From Bremerella volcania (GTDB lineage: Bacteria; Planctomycetota; Planctomycetia; Pirellulales; Pirellulaceae), in assembly GCF_007748115.1 (NCBI RefSeq), contig NZ_CP036289.1, positions 1,240,001 through 1,304,000 on the forward strand: DNA of 64,000 nucleotides, read 5' to 3'. Below the pieces are notes generated by a model that saw nothing but the letters and a program-made list of their open reading frames with translations, was not told the origin of the DNA and did no database searches. The position numbers and the translations under genes are program-made. How positions within the stretch are numbered: the stretch's first letter is position 1; each line of letters starts with the position of its first letter. This document shows, in pieces, positions 1-12,391 of this stretch.

Positions 1-2
1 GC

Positions 3-1967
<1,965 letters not shown>

Positions 1968-1971
1968 CCGG

Positions 1972-2799
1972 CTACGTCGTGCCAACCGCGTTGACGCTGC
2001 CGGAGCTGGCGTTCTTGGGGGAAAGCACCAGGAACTTGCTCTGGTTGTGGTCGGTCACATCGAACGCGGCGACCTTGCCAATCAAGCTGAAGTGCCGCAC
2101 GAATCCCTTGGCGGGAATGATCAAGTTGTCGTCTTGAACTTTCGTCGCGATCGCTTCGTCGGCCGTCGCGCGGACGAACTTGATCAGGATCCGCCCGGTC
2201 GGTGGATCGTAGCCGAGCACGGCGTAATCCATCCGGGCACGCTTGTTCTCGATGTTCTTCAGTGGAATGACCAGGTCGCCATTCATCTTCCGAACGTAAG
2301 CGGGGCTGCGGGTCTTGGCATCGTTCCGCGGCGAGTACATCTGGAAGGCCGTTTCCATGCCTTCGACGTTATCGTCGGCCAGGAACTGAATGATATCGGA
2401 AATCGAAAGCACGCCAACCAGCGTGTGATGTTCATCGACCACCGGCAAGCAGCCGATTTTGTTGGTGGCCAGAACGTAGGCGGCACGGGCCAGCGGGATA
2501 TCGGGACCAACGGTGATGGGCTTTTCGACGGTGATCAGTTGTTCCACACGTTTGTGCACGACTTCCTGACCTTCAGGCTTCATGCTGCTCATCAGCGCAC
2601 GAACGATATCGCGCTGAGAGACAACGCCGATCACTTGCTTGGCATTGTCGACCACCACTACCCGGCGTAACGAATATCGAGCCATCAGGTCAGCGACAAT
2701 ATTGACGTGAGTGCCTACGGTCGCGGTATGGACCTTGATCGACATCACGTCCTTGACGTTACCTTGCAATTGCTTCGAGATCGTTTCGATAGCGGTCAT
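1972..2799 (-). CDS. Twin CBS-domain protein
   Basis: 275 aa cytoplasmic protein. Two CBS motifs fill the N-terminal half (about residues 15-75 and 85-145): DVMSIKVHTATVGTHV starts the first, and LITVEKPITVGPDIPLARAA the second, ending in GCLPVVDEHHTLVGVLSISD. Such Bateman pairs bind adenine nucleotides and gate a partner or an attached domain. The C-terminal ~120 residues (PAYVRKMNGDLVIPL onward) carry no domain I recognise. The start ATG is preceded by AGGGAAG on the minus strand. It is convergent with metH and divergent in promoter use from nothing nearby; its upstream gap holds a perfect hairpin. Function beyond nucleotide sensing is unknown. Confidence 0.85.
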   Translation of the reverse strand: MTAIETISKQLQGNVKDVMSIKVHTATVGTHVNIVADLMARYSLRRVVVVDNAKQVIGVVSQRDIVRALMSSMKPEGQEVVHKRVEQLITVEKPITVGPDIPLARAAYVLATNKIGCLPVVDEHHTLVGVLSISDIIQFLADDNVEGMETAFQMYSPRNDAKTRSPAYVRKMNGDLVIPLKNIENKRARMDYAVLGYDPPTGRILIKFVRATADEAIATKVQDDNLIIPAKGFVRHFSLIGKVAAFDVTDHNQSKFLVLSPKNASSGSVNAVGTT

Positions 2800-3118
2800 A
2801 CTTCCCTGGCGTTTTTTCTAGTTTCCCGTCGAGAGAAAGACCGAGTGATCTTCCCCCAGGCGACTCAATCATCATGAACCGTAGCGACTAGAACCGACGG
2901 ACTGCCCGGCGTGCTACTAGCAACACGCTTCACCTCTTGTCGGTCGGTGAAACTATAGCATTGAAATGGGAGTGTGACGGGCACGTCACACTCCCGCGGT
3001 ACGGCTACCGGCCATGAGTTCATGAGAAAGCGTACCGGTGGTGGCGATTGCGCCGATCGTACGGAAAGTCTGGGGGGAATCCTCTTATGACGTGTGGCGG
3101 GCATTCGAGCCGCGCCGC
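2800..3118. other. Intergenic gap with one hairpin
   Basis: About 320 bp between the CBS gene and the end of the LRR lipoprotein gene, both on the minus strand. The only clear structure is the perfect hairpin at 2968-2995. No convincing gene is visible; the open frames here are antisense or extend into neighbours. Confidence 0.6.
2968..2995. repeat. Perfect 12-bp-stem hairpin
   Basis: GGGAGTGTGACG, a 4-nt GGCA loop, then the exact reverse complement. It sits ~125 bp downstream of the LRR lipoprotein stop (minus strand) and upstream of the CBS gene. There is no long T-run on either side, so it may be a terminator-like fold, a protein-binding palindrome or an isolated repeat. Confidence 0.6.
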
Positions 3119-4192
3119 TTAATTTTCCGTCATATAGACGTGCTGGATCTCGGTTTCGGGAAGCTTGTTGGCGAGGGCCGCGGCACCTTCGCTGGTGACG
3201 CCGGTACGGGTCACGATCAGCGTTTTCAGTTGCGTCATCGGCGCAAGCTTCTGCAAGCCATCGTTGGTCAATGCCGTCGAACCCAGGTGCAGCCAAGTGA
3301 CGTTGGGAAGCTTGGTCAACTCTTCGATCTGAGCATCCCCGATCGAGTTGCGGTCGAGGTTGAGCCACTCCAGCGAAGTCAACTTCGCCACGTTGGGTAG
3401 CGAGGCGTCGGTGATTTTGGTGGCCCACAGATTGAGTTTCTTCAGGCCGTTGTAGTTCAATAAATGCCCGACCGCCGCATCGCTGAAATTAGTTTCGCTC
3501 ACATCGAGGTCTTCCAAAGCCGTCAACTCAGCGAGTGATTCGAAGCCGCTGCCGTCGATCTTCGTGCCACGTAGACGTATCCGTTTCAGCTTGGTGAACG
3601 GGGCCAATTTGGCGAGATTGGCTTCCTTGAAGGGAGTCCCAAACAGGTACAGTTCCTCCAATTGTTTCAGTCCCGCCAGGCTCTCCAGGGAAGCCCCTTC
3701 CACGGCCGTTTCATCGAGCCCCAACACCTTGAGCTGTGCCAGCCGCCCGACGTGTTTGAGGTCGGTATCGGTGATTGGATTGCCACGGAACTGCAAATTC
3801 TTCAGCTTGATGCACTTGCCAATCTGATCCATCGCGGCACCGGTGACCTGCGTTCCTCGCAGATCGAGCACTTGCAGGTCCGCGGGAGACCCCACCGCTT
3901 TCAGCATGGCGTTGTCGACTGGGCAGCCCCGCAGCAGCAGCTTCTGCAGTTTGGGAAGCGTTCCGATGCGTTTCATGAGGTTCTCGTCGATCGGCTTCCC
4001 GGAAAAGTCGACCAGCACGACCGCACCGTTGCCATCTTTCTCGATACGCCCTCCAGCGTTGACCAGCATCGCCTCGGCGGCGAGTTCATCTTGCGTGGGA
4101 ACTTGGGCAGTGGGCTGCGACGACGATGATGGTTCGCCGGAGGTACAGCCGACAAACAAAGTGCATAGAAAGAGTAGGGGCAACAGACGCAT
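3119..4192 (-). CDS. Leucine-rich-repeat lipoprotein
   Basis: 357 aa. Lipoprotein signal peptide with lipobox LFVGC (Cys at ~16), then a Gln/Ser-rich spacer and about ten to twelve tandem leucine-rich repeats of ~23-24 residues (for example LKNLQFRGNPITDTDLKHV, LEWLNLDRNSIGDAQIEEL) running to the C-terminus. The repeat type, with aspartate/threonine around the turn, resembles the LRR proteins that are abundant in planctomycetes. Likely membrane-anchored on the periplasmic side and involved in binding another protein; the partner is unknown. It ends MTEN. The gap to the flavoprotein gene upstream is ~80 bp, same strand, so co-transcription is possible. Confidence 0.9.
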   Translation of the reverse strand: MRLLPLLFLCTLFVGCTSGEPSSSSQPTAQVPTQDELAAEAMLVNAGGRIEKDGNGAVVLVDFSGKPIDENLMKRIGTLPKLQKLLLRGCPVDNAMLKAVGSPADLQVLDLRGTQVTGAAMDQIGKCIKLKNLQFRGNPITDTDLKHVGRLAQLKVLGLDETAVEGASLESLAGLKQLEELYLFGTPFKEANLAKLAPFTKLKRIRLRGTKIDGSGFESLAELTALEDLDVSETNFSDAAVGHLLNYNGLKKLNLWATKITDASLPNVAKLTSLEWLNLDRNSIGDAQIEELTKLPNVTWLHLGSTALTNDGLQKLAPMTQLKTLIVTRTGVTSEGAAALANKLPETEIQHVYMTEN

Positions 4193-4272
4193 GATCGAGG
4201 ATCCTCAGCAGAAGCAAATCGCGCGGGGCAGTCATCATTCTATCGTTTTAGCGTTCCCGAAGCACCGGCATT

Positions 4273-5526
4273 TCAAACAGAAACGCCTGCCACGTAGCCG
4301 CTCGACCAGGCCCACTGGAAGTTGAACCCGCCAATGCGTCCGTCGACGTCGCAGATCTCGCCGCACAGGTGCAGTCCCGGCATGACGCGCGATTGCATTG
4401 TCTTCAGTTCGATTTGCGAAAGGGGAACGCCCCCGGCCGTGACTTCCGCGACCTTAAAGCCCAGCGTGCCGGTGACTTCCAAGGGAAAATTGCAGACCGC
4501 CGTGACCAGGCTCTTTCGCTGCGGCCTGGCCAGGTCGACGCCGGTTTGCTCGGGCGGAATTTCGGCAAAGGTCAGCAGGTGGTCGACAAGCCGATCCGGC
4601 AGACGCTCGCGCAAGTGACCGCGGATCGAACGGCGGCCGAGCGATTGCAGTTCGGCCTGCAGGACTTCCTCGGTGATCTCCGGTAGCCAGCTCACATTCA
4701 AGCGAACCGCTCGCTCGGACGAGGCCGCGATCCAGTGGCGGCTCATGTCCAACACCGCCGGTCCCGAAAGACCTTTGTGGGTTAACAGTAGGTCCCCTTC
4801 GACCGTTTCGATTCGCTTGCCGCTGCTCTCGGTCAGTTGAAGCAAGACCGGTAGCGAGATACCTGAAAGCTGCTTCAGTGGATCCCCATCAGCCAGCTGC
4901 AGGGGAACCAGGGCAGGAAAAATCTTCGGCGTCAGTTCATGCCCCAGGCGGCGAACGATCTCCAGGCCGTGCCCGTCGCTGCCCGTCTGTGGAACGCTTT
5001 TGCCGCCGGTCGCCAGAATCACCTTCGGGGCGACCAAGTGTCCCCACGGCCCGGCGATCTCGAATTTGGATCGCTCGTCACCGTCGGATGGGGGGCGAAT
5101 GTTTTCGACGCGGTGATTCAAGAAAATCTTAATCCCCAGGCGGTCGACCTCGGCCAGCATCGCATCAAGCACCGTACGTGCTTTGTCGGTCGTGGGAAAC
5201 AGCTTGCCGGTCGGTTCGCGCTTCAGCTTGACGCCTAGCTCCGCGAAGAAGTCGACCGTTTGGGGTTGGGTGAATCGGCCCAGGACCTTCTTGATCGCGT
5301 TCGGCGAGCTGCCGCAGAAGTCGTCAGGCGTGACCTTTTCGTTGGTCACATTGCAGCGGCCTCCCCCAGCAATGAGGATCTTGGCACCAATCCGCCTGGC
5401 CCCGTCCAGAATGACGATCCGGCGATTGGCATCGGTTCTGGCTGCCCATATCGCAGCAAACAGCCCGGCCGCACCACCACCCACGATGGCTACATCGGCT
5501 CGGTTTGTCGTGTTCTTTTCATTCAA
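4273..5526 (-). CDS. BaiN/HI0933-family NAD(P)/FAD-dependent oxidoreductase
   Basis: 417 aa, typical for this family. The N-terminal dinucleotide-binding motif is VAIVGGGAAGLFAAI (residues ~12-26), followed by GGGRCNVTN, another family hallmark, then ATGGKSVPQTGSDG and a C-terminal CGEICDVDGRIGGFNFQWA that closes the FAD site. Homologues are cytosolic flavoproteins, including bile-acid 2-oxidoreductase-like proteins; the native substrate here cannot be told from sequence. It is the likely first gene before the LRR lipoprotein on the minus strand and is divergent from the cytochrome gene. Confidence 0.92.
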   Translation of the reverse strand: MNEKNTTNRADVAIVGGGAAGLFAAIWAARTDANRRIVILDGARRIGAKILIAGGGRCNVTNEKVTPDDFCGSSPNAIKKVLGRFTQPQTVDFFAELGVKLKREPTGKLFPTTDKARTVLDAMLAEVDRLGIKIFLNHRVENIRPPSDGDERSKFEIAGPWGHLVAPKVILATGGKSVPQTGSDGHGLEIVRRLGHELTPKIFPALVPLQLADGDPLKQLSGISLPVLLQLTESSGKRIETVEGDLLLTHKGLSGPAVLDMSRHWIAASSERAVRLNVSWLPEITEEVLQAELQSLGRRSIRGHLRERLPDRLVDHLLTFAEIPPEQTGVDLARPQRKSLVTAVCNFPLEVTGTLGFKVAEVTAGGVPLSQIELKTMQSRVMPGLHLCGEICDVDGRIGGFNFQWAWSSGYVAGVSV

Positions 5527-5723
5527 GTTGACGTTCCCCTAGAGGGTTGTAATGTGCTTGTCGCGAAGGTTGCTGGCAAGGGGCCCCAAGGTAAACTGGC
5601 CGATTCAGCGCTCGGCTTTCTATAATCAGGGACACCGTTGCCCGGTCGCGTGGTCTGCGGTTCCCCAATTGCCGTGTGCACAAACGGGGCCTGGTTCATT
5701 AGTTGGATTGCTGTCGAGATTTC

Positions 5724-7073
5724 ATGATGGAGCGAATTGTCGCTATTCTGATTTTGCTGCTCTTGCCGTGCGGCCTGATCGCCGAGGACCGCGCGCCCAA
5801 TCCCCAGGCCGGGTACGAGCACCTGATCAATACACCGTATCTGCCTCCATACTTCGACCAGGAGACCTTCGACAACGTCTGGAAGGTCTGGCCGAAGCCG
5901 CTTCGAGATCAGGCCGAAGGGGCCGATGCCGACACGCGGCGGCAGATGGCTTTCGAGCGGTACGGGCTCACCGGGCGCTCCGAGGACCCGACCAAGCCGC
6001 TGCAGTATGTCGTCGACCAAAAGGGAAACTGGACGCTCAACTGCTTCTCGTGTCACGGTGGCCAAGTCGACGGTAAGACGGTTCCAGGCCTGCCCAACAA
6101 TCGTTTCGACTTCGCAGGCATCACGGACGAAATTCGTCTGACCAAAGCTCTGCTGGGAAAAAGGCTGGTTCCGACCGACTATAGCTCGTTGGTTTTTCCG
6201 ATGGGGGACAACAAAGGGACGACCAACGCGGTGAACTTCGGCGTGGCGCTGCTTTCGCTGCGGGATGCCGACCTGAACCTTGTGCCGGGGGCCAGCTTTC
6301 CCAAAATGTTGCATCACGATATGGAACCTCCGCCTTGGTGGCACTTTGCCAAGAAGGAGAATATCTACCTTGACGGCTTCGCCCCCAAAGGGCATCGGGG
6401 CCTGCTTCAATTTACGCTCGTCAAGGAAAACAAGGCCCAGGCCTTTCGTGATCGCGAAGACGACTTCCGCGACGTCTACGCCTATTTGAGTTCGCTCGAA
6501 GCTCCGAAGTACCCAGGGCCGATCGATCCGGCGAAAGCGGATCGAGGCCGCATCATCTTCAACAATCACTGCAGCGAGTGTCACGGCACGTACGGCGACA
6601 AGGCCGACTACCCGGAACGCATGGTGCCGATTGATGTGGTGAAGACCGATCGCGCACGTTTTGATTCGCTCACGCCGGCCCACCGCCAGGCGTACGGACA
6701 AAGCTGGTTCAACACGCATGGCCAGCAGAAGGGATTGATTGCCGATCCAGAAGGCTATGTCGCCCCGCCACTGGATGGCGTCTGGGCGACGGCACCCTAT
6801 CTGCATAACGGTTCGGTCCCGACCTTGTGGCATTTGCTGCACCCGGGCGAGCGTCCCCAGGTTTGGCGCTGGAAGGGGCTTGCTTACGATCATCAGCAGA
6901 TGGGGATTTCGGTCGAAGTGCTAAACGAAGTTCCGCAAGGATTGTCTTCGATCGACCGGCGTGAAGTCTTCGATACGTCTCGGTTCGGTAAAAGTGCGAC
7001 AGGGCACGACTTCCCCAATGTGCTAAGTGATGCGGAAAAAGAAGACCTTCTCGAGTATCTGAAAACCCTTTAA
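5724..7073 (+). CDS. Secreted di-heme cytochrome c
   Basis: 449 aa counting from the ATG at 5724 (a second in-frame ATG follows at 5727; a TTG at 5703 is less likely). Signal peptide of ~22 residues with hydrophobic IVAILILLLLPCGL. Two haem c motifs: CFSCH at ~107-111 and CSECH at ~283-287. The C-terminal YLHNGSVPTLWHLLHP resembles the distal region of thiol-oxidase/peroxidase-like di-heme cytochromes. It would be exported and matured by the System II apparatus encoded at 47-53 kb. No partner dehydrogenase is adjacent. The exact electron donor or acceptor is unknown. Confidence 0.9.
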   Translation: MMERIVAILILLLLPCGLIAEDRAPNPQAGYEHLINTPYLPPYFDQETFDNVWKVWPKPLRDQAEGADADTRRQMAFERYGLTGRSEDPTKPLQYVVDQKGNWTLNCFSCHGGQVDGKTVPGLPNNRFDFAGITDEIRLTKALLGKRLVPTDYSSLVFPMGDNKGTTNAVNFGVALLSLRDADLNLVPGASFPKMLHHDMEPPPWWHFAKKENIYLDGFAPKGHRGLLQFTLVKENKAQAFRDREDDFRDVYAYLSSLEAPKYPGPIDPAKADRGRIIFNNHCSECHGTYGDKADYPERMVPIDVVKTDRARFDSLTPAHRQAYGQSWFNTHGQQKGLIADPEGYVAPPLDGVWATAPYLHNGSVPTLWHLLHPGERPQVWRWKGLAYDHQQMGISVEVLNEVPQGLSSIDRREVFDTSRFGKSATGHDFPNVLSDAEKEDLLEYLKTL

Positions 7074-7229
7074 TTTTCGGGTTAAAACCACCTTCTTGCC
7101 CCCTGGTTGGCCCCTCTGCCAGATTGACACGGTAGGGGGACTCGATACCATAAATTTGTGAGCGAAAGCCTTTTAAAAATCAGCGGTTACGACCAAAACC
7201 GCGTCACGCGAAACAGGCCGGCGGCCTGA

Positions 7230-8585
<1,356 letters not shown>

Positions 8586-8621
8586 GGCCACATCCAGATC
8601 GAAACCGCGCGCGCATTCCAG

Positions 8622-8659
8622 TCCCCTCTCCCCCGAGGGGAGAGGGCCAGGGTGAGGGG
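8622..8659. repeat. Palindromic repeat family A, copy 1
   Basis: CCCCTCTCCC core, a short CCGAGGGG turn, then GAGAGGG and AGGGTGAGGGG. The same sequence recurs inverted at 8754-8790 and in three further places in the window (22369-22408, 22431-22471, 28363-28401). Confidence 0.85.
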
Positions 8660-8753
8660 TTTTTCTCGCTTGATAGAAGCGCATGCGCGACCGACGTTCG
8701 CGATAGGCTCGGAACTCTTGACTGGCGGTGTGAGGTAAAGGCCGTTCAACAAA

Positions 8754-8790
8754 CCCTCACCCTGGCCCTCTCCCTGCGAGGGAGAGGGGA
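8754..8790. repeat. Palindromic repeat family A, copy 2 (inverted)
   Basis: Reverse complement of copy 1 with a different loop (CTGCGAG). Together the two copies form an inverted pair ~95 bp apart between thiC and the following hypothetical gene, able to fold into a long stem or act as a bidirectional terminator for these convergent genes. Confidence 0.85.
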
Positions 8791-8826
8791 TAGGATTTTC
8801 TTGTCAGCCCCTTGGGGCTTATACAC

Positions 8827-9717
8827 TCAAGGCGGCCCGCGTTCGTGGGCCGTTTCGACTTGTCGTGTTTCGTTGTTGGACGCCATCCTCACATCCCCGT
8901 GGACACGCTTTTCAATCGCACGAAGCACGCGTTTGCGTCGTGTGGGCGTGATGATCTTTTTGGTTTCGACTCGGGAGACTACTTGAGGCTGCGTTTCGCT
9001 TGGCGGTTGTTCTTCGCTGGAAGCCTCTTTCACCGGTGCGTTGAGTTCCTCTTCCAGCGCGTCGATCTCGGCCTGTTTCGCGGTGATCTCCTCGATCAGC
9101 TGCAGGTTGAGTTTTTTCATGCGGTAGAACATCCACGCGTACAATCGGGCGGCTTCGTACGTGAGCGGCTCGCGCAGCGGCTGCCGCAGTCGGTACCGTT
9201 TTCGTTCCTCGTAACGCGTCACCGCGTCGCGTTCGCGGGGCTCGCGGTATTCGCCTGAATCACTTCGCGAACGCTTGGGCGTTAGGCCGCTGGGGACCAG
9301 GGGAGGATCGATTTCGGGGAACTCGTACGCGTTGATTTCCGGATCGATTTCAACCACGATGCTGTCGGCCCGGTAGTGAGGCCGGTCGGGGTCGAACGCT
9401 TCGACAGGCGGGTCCTTGCTAGGAACGTCCTTCGTCATGGCGGCCTGAAACGCGGCTTCCTCCTGGGCCTCTTGCCGACGAATGATTTCGTTGAGCGTGG
9501 CCGATTGGGGCCGCGGCGTTCGCTTCGGAGGGGCCATCTTCGGCGGCCAGAACTTCTTAGGCTGCGACTCGTTGGCCGGCTCTTCCTGCAAGATCATCAA
9601 CACCTCCCCGCAGCAGGGGCAGAGAAGCCGATTCCCCTCGCGCACGGCAACCTGCGGAGCGTGCGCTGATGCGTTCGCTCCGTGTTTTTCAGGTTGCGTG
9701 GCGTGTGAATGGGACAT
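8827..9717 (-). CDS. Hypothetical protein with CPCC motif and coiled coil
   Basis: About 296 aa from the ATG at 9717; an upstream in-frame start at 9780 would add 21 residues. Near the N-terminus is RLLCPCCGEVLM, half of a zinc-ribbon-like element. The middle is low-complexity, rich in Pro, Lys and acidic residues; a heptad-like helix LQLIEEITAKQAEIDALEEE lies near residue 215, and the tail is basic (TPTRRKRVLRAIEKR). No signal peptide or membrane segment. I do not recognise the family; the composition suits a planctomycete-restricted cytoplasmic protein. It is convergent with thiC. Real coding is likely because the frame is long and codon use matches neighbours. Confidence 0.65.
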   Translation of the reverse strand: MSHSHATQPEKHGANASAHAPQVAVREGNRLLCPCCGEVLMILQEEPANESQPKKFWPPKMAPPKRTPRPQSATLNEIIRRQEAQEEAAFQAAMTKDVPSKDPPVEAFDPDRPHYRADSIVVEIDPEINAYEFPEIDPPLVPSGLTPKRSRSDSGEYREPRERDAVTRYEERKRYRLRQPLREPLTYEAARLYAWMFYRMKKLNLQLIEEITAKQAEIDALEEELNAPVKEASSEEQPPSETQPQVVSRVETKKIITPTRRKRVLRAIEKRVHGDVRMASNNETRQVETAHERGPP

Positions 9718-9801
9718 GACGTTTTCGAGTGTTGAGTGTGTTAGGGACGAGAAAAACGAATGGTGAACGTTTGGTATCACCCTTGGATTCGAGTTCTTCC
9801 G

Positions 9802-9929
9802 AGCCCCAACGGGGCGGCAGAATCATGAATGACACATAGGTTCTGTCGCCCTTTCAGGGCTTGTTTTTTTTTGGTCACCTACCAGGGGCTGACGCCCCTG
9901 GCTATTATCTGTCGCCCCGTTGGGGCTTG
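9802..9929. repeat. Repeat family B, orphan unit
   Basis: Contains GCCCCAACGGGGC, then CAGGGGCTGACGCCCCTG, then TATTATCTGTC and GCCCCGTTGGGGC. The same order of palindromes flanks the decayed transposase at 30.6-31.0 kb, but no transposase frame is present here, so this is a solitary copy. An additional short stem (GCCCTTTCAGGGC) and a T-run sit in the middle. Confidence 0.8.
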
Positions 9930-9934
9930 GAACG

Positions 9935-9989
9935 CATGCCCACGCGAACGCGGGTATGACACCCGGAAGCGTGATGCTTCGTCGGGTGT
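9935..9989. repeat. Palindromic repeat family C, copy 1
   Basis: CATGCCCACGCG with an imperfect partner CGCGGGTATG, followed by ACACCCG and CGGGTGT arms around an inner AGC/GCT stem. Related copies lie at 22327-22355 (inverted) and 22483-22512. Confidence 0.65.
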
Positions 9990-10162
9990 ACGTGCAATTT
10001 AGAGGACTAGCGCTTCAGTGAGATAGTGCGCGCGGAAAAAATTTTTTGGCACTTCGTTGGGTAGAGGAAACTGCCCTTGCTTCGGCCGAGTCAGTCCCCA
10101 TACTTTTGCTGCAGGCCAAACGGATGGAGCTGTGAACACGCGTTTACATTTTGAGTGTTTCG

Positions 10163-10939
10163 ATGGGAAAATCTGGGGAGCTGACCTACTTACGCGACTT
10201 GGACGAGAAGGGGAAGGTTCGTCTGGCGAACAAGCCGTTTTCGGTCGACTACCAGGGACGGCATCTGTGCGACATCGGCATGATGCGGAACCTGCTGCCT
10301 GATCCGCCGGCGCGTTTGCTCGACCTGGGCTGCGGTACTGGATGGACCTCCTGTTTTTTCGCGATGATGGGATACGAAGTGGTTGGCCAGGATATCGCTC
10401 CGGACATGATCAAGGCCGCGACGGCGAACAAGCAGCGGTTTCATGCGGACTCGGCCAGCTTCATCGTCAGCGATTACGAGTCGCTCGACTTTCGCGACGA
10501 GTTCGATGCGGCCTGTTTCTACGATTCACTGCACCATGCCGAAGATGAACGCCTGGCGCTGGCGGCCGTCTTTCGTGCTTTGAAACCTGGAGGCGTTCTG
10601 GTGACGCATGAGCCTGGCAAGGGGCACGCGGCGGCTGAGATCTCGATTCAAGCGGTCGAAAGATATGGCGTGACCGAGAAAGACATGCCAGCGTGGTACA
10701 TCATCCGTCTGGCGAGTGAAATTGGTTTTTCGTCGGTGCAGCACTTTCCGTTTGCAAACGAGGTCGTGCAAAGCATGGGGCGTCAGAAAACACGCCCCTT
10801 AGCGACCGGCCGAGGATGGCTGGGGAAGGTTCAGCGCGGCGTGGGGGATGCCTGGCGGCGGATGCGCATGAAACGACGTATCGGGCGATTGATCGACAAT
10901 TCGATCGAAGCTGGCGGAATTACCTTGCTGATCAAGTGA
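10163..10939 (+). CDS. Class I SAM-dependent methyltransferase
   Basis: 258 aa cytoplasmic protein from ATG 10163; a TTG 12 bases earlier is an unlikely alternative. Motif I is LLDLGCGTGW (residues ~53-62), the acidic end of strand 2 is VVGQDIAPDMI, and motif IV/post-I elements are AACFYDSLHHAED and LKPGGVLVTHEPG. This is the Methyltransf_11/25 fold. The substrate is not evident; LHHAEDE suits small-molecule or lipid/quinone methyltransferases. The C-terminal ~40 residues are strongly basic (RRMRMKRRIGR). The gene stands alone, ~110 bp before the transporter operon. Confidence 0.85.
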   Translation: MGKSGELTYLRDLDEKGKVRLANKPFSVDYQGRHLCDIGMMRNLLPDPPARLLDLGCGTGWTSCFFAMMGYEVVGQDIAPDMIKAATANKQRFHADSASFIVSDYESLDFRDEFDAACFYDSLHHAEDERLALAAVFRALKPGGVLVTHEPGKGHAAAEISIQAVERYGVTEKDMPAWYIIRLASEIGFSSVQHFPFANEVVQSMGRQKTRPLATGRGWLGKVQRGVGDAWRRMRMKRRIGRLIDNSIEAGGITLLIK

Positions 10940-11050
10940 ACTGGCGGCCTGGTTTCGGGGGAAAACTTCTCGAAAATTAACCCAGGTGACCCGATTTCCC
11001 CGCGTTTTCTATACGCACTCGCCTAGGACGATTTCGCGATAGGGTTGATA

Positions 11051-12391
11051 ATGCCGTTCATGGATGCCCCTTCCAATCCGTACCAGTCGCCTGCCGGCGG
11101 AGCCGCTGCCGAAACGATCCCCGATCGTCTCGCTAGCGATCCGTCTTTCTGGGCGACGACCTCGACGCAGTTCTTTGGCGCGTTCAACGACAACATCTTC
11201 AAACAACTCCTGCTTCTGGTTGCCGTGAACCAGGCCCTGCAGGGGAGTGGCGAGGCCGACTACCAGGGACTGGCCATGGTGGTCTTCGCGGCCCCGTTTG
11301 TGCTGTTTGCCGGGCCGACCGGCTTTTTGGCCGACAAGTACAGCAAGACGTCGATCATTCGTATCTCGAAGGTGCTTGAGATCGTGGCCATGGCCTTGGG
11401 GGTCGCGGCCTTCTTCTGGTACGACCAACTGGGGATGGCCGGGCTGATGCTGGTGCTGGCGTTCATGGGCTTTCAAAGCACGCTGTTCGCGCCGGCCAAG
11501 TATGGGATTCTGCCGGAGTTGTTTCATGGGCGTGATCTGCCGAAGGTGAACGGCGTATTCCTGATGACCACCTTCCTGGCGATCATCTTTGGAACGGTGC
11601 TCGCCGGCATCCTGCGGGACTCGCTGCCAGGCAACTTGTGGATTGCTTCGCTGGTGTGCGTGGCGGTGGCGGTGGTGGGGACATTGACGACGATTCCCAT
11701 TCGCCGCACGAGCCAAGCGACGCCAGAGGCAAAGTTCACCATGCAGGCGATCGGCATTCCGAAGAAGACGCGCGAGCTGTTCATGCAGGATCACTCGATC
11801 TTGAAGGCGCTGCTCGCGTCGTGCATGTTCTGGCTCTGTGCCGGAATCGTGCAGCAGGCGGTCAACTCGCTCGGCAAAGTGCAGCTTGAACTGAGCGACA
11901 CTGAAACCAGTTGGCTTGGCGGGGCGATTGGGTTGGGGATCGGAGTGGGCTGCATGCTGGCCGGTTTGCTATCGAGCGGCAAGATCGAGTTTCGCCTGGT
12001 GCAGATCGGCGCCTGGGGGATTCTATTGTGCCTGGCGTTGATGGCGACCCCCGGCGGCCAGCATGGGCACCTGCTCGGTTTGTGGGGAAGCTTGCCGGTA
12101 TTGGTCTTACTGGGGATATTCACCGGGATGTTTTCGGTTCCGATTCAGGTTTACTTGCAGGCCAAGGCCCCCGAAGACCAGAAGGGCCAGGTCATTGCCG
12201 AGATGTCTCGCGCCAATTGGCTGGCCATCTTCCTGTCAGGGTTCTTGTATTCGGTCTTCGATCAGGTTCTGATCTGGGGAGACCTGTCACGCTGTTATTT
12301 GTTTGGATTCACCCTCATCATCATGCTTCCGGTGGCCCTGTTTTATCATCCGCAGTCGGAAGCATTGGAATCGGATAAGGATACTCAGTAA
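11051..12391 (+). CDS. MFS transporter, LplT-like
   Basis: 446 aa inner-membrane protein with about 12 membrane segments. The first segment region TQFFGAFNDNIFKQLLLL matches lysophospholipid transporter LplT and the transporter half of Aas-type proteins. The N-terminus MPFMDAPSNPYQSP carries the NPYxSP motif often seen on planctomycete membrane proteins (compare the permease at 33.9 kb). Start is ATG 11051; ATG 11060 is possible. Its stop overlaps the next start in TAATG, so translation of the sugar isomerase is coupled. A lysophospholipid or other lipid substrate is inferred from family, and the coupling to sugar genes is unusual for LplT. Confidence 0.85.
   Translation: MPFMDAPSNPYQSPAGGAAAETIPDRLASDPSFWATTSTQFFGAFNDNIFKQLLLLVAVNQALQGSGEADYQGLAMVVFAAPFVLFAGPTGFLADKYSKTSIIRISKVLEIVAMALGVAAFFWYDQLGMAGLMLVLAFMGFQSTLFAPAKYGILPELFHGRDLPKVNGVFLMTTFLAIIFGTVLAGILRDSLPGNLWIASLVCVAVAVVGTLTTIPIRRTSQATPEAKFTMQAIGIPKKTRELFMQDHSILKALLASCMFWLCAGIVQQAVNSLGKVQLELSDTETSWLGGAIGLGIGVGCMLAGLLSSGKIEFRLVQIGAWGILLCLALMATPGGQHGHLLGLWGSLPVLVLLGIFTGMFSVPIQVYLQAKAPEDQKGQVIAEMSRANWLAIFLSGFLYSVFDQVLIWGDLSRCYLFGFTLIIMLPVALFYHPQSEALESDKDTQ

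Larger units (their letters stand above)
9718..10162. other. Repeat-filled intergenic gap
   Basis: About 445 bp between divergent genes. It contains an orphan copy of repeat family B (9802-9929) and a family C palindrome cluster (9935-9989). The last ~170 bp before the methyltransferase show no recognisable promoter or gene. Confidence 0.7.

Noticed and set aside
5523-6893. 456-codon minus-strand frame over the cytochrome gene
   Set aside because: It is the antisense of the di-heme cytochrome frame, which has a signal peptide and two CxxCH motifs; the antisense frame has no domains.
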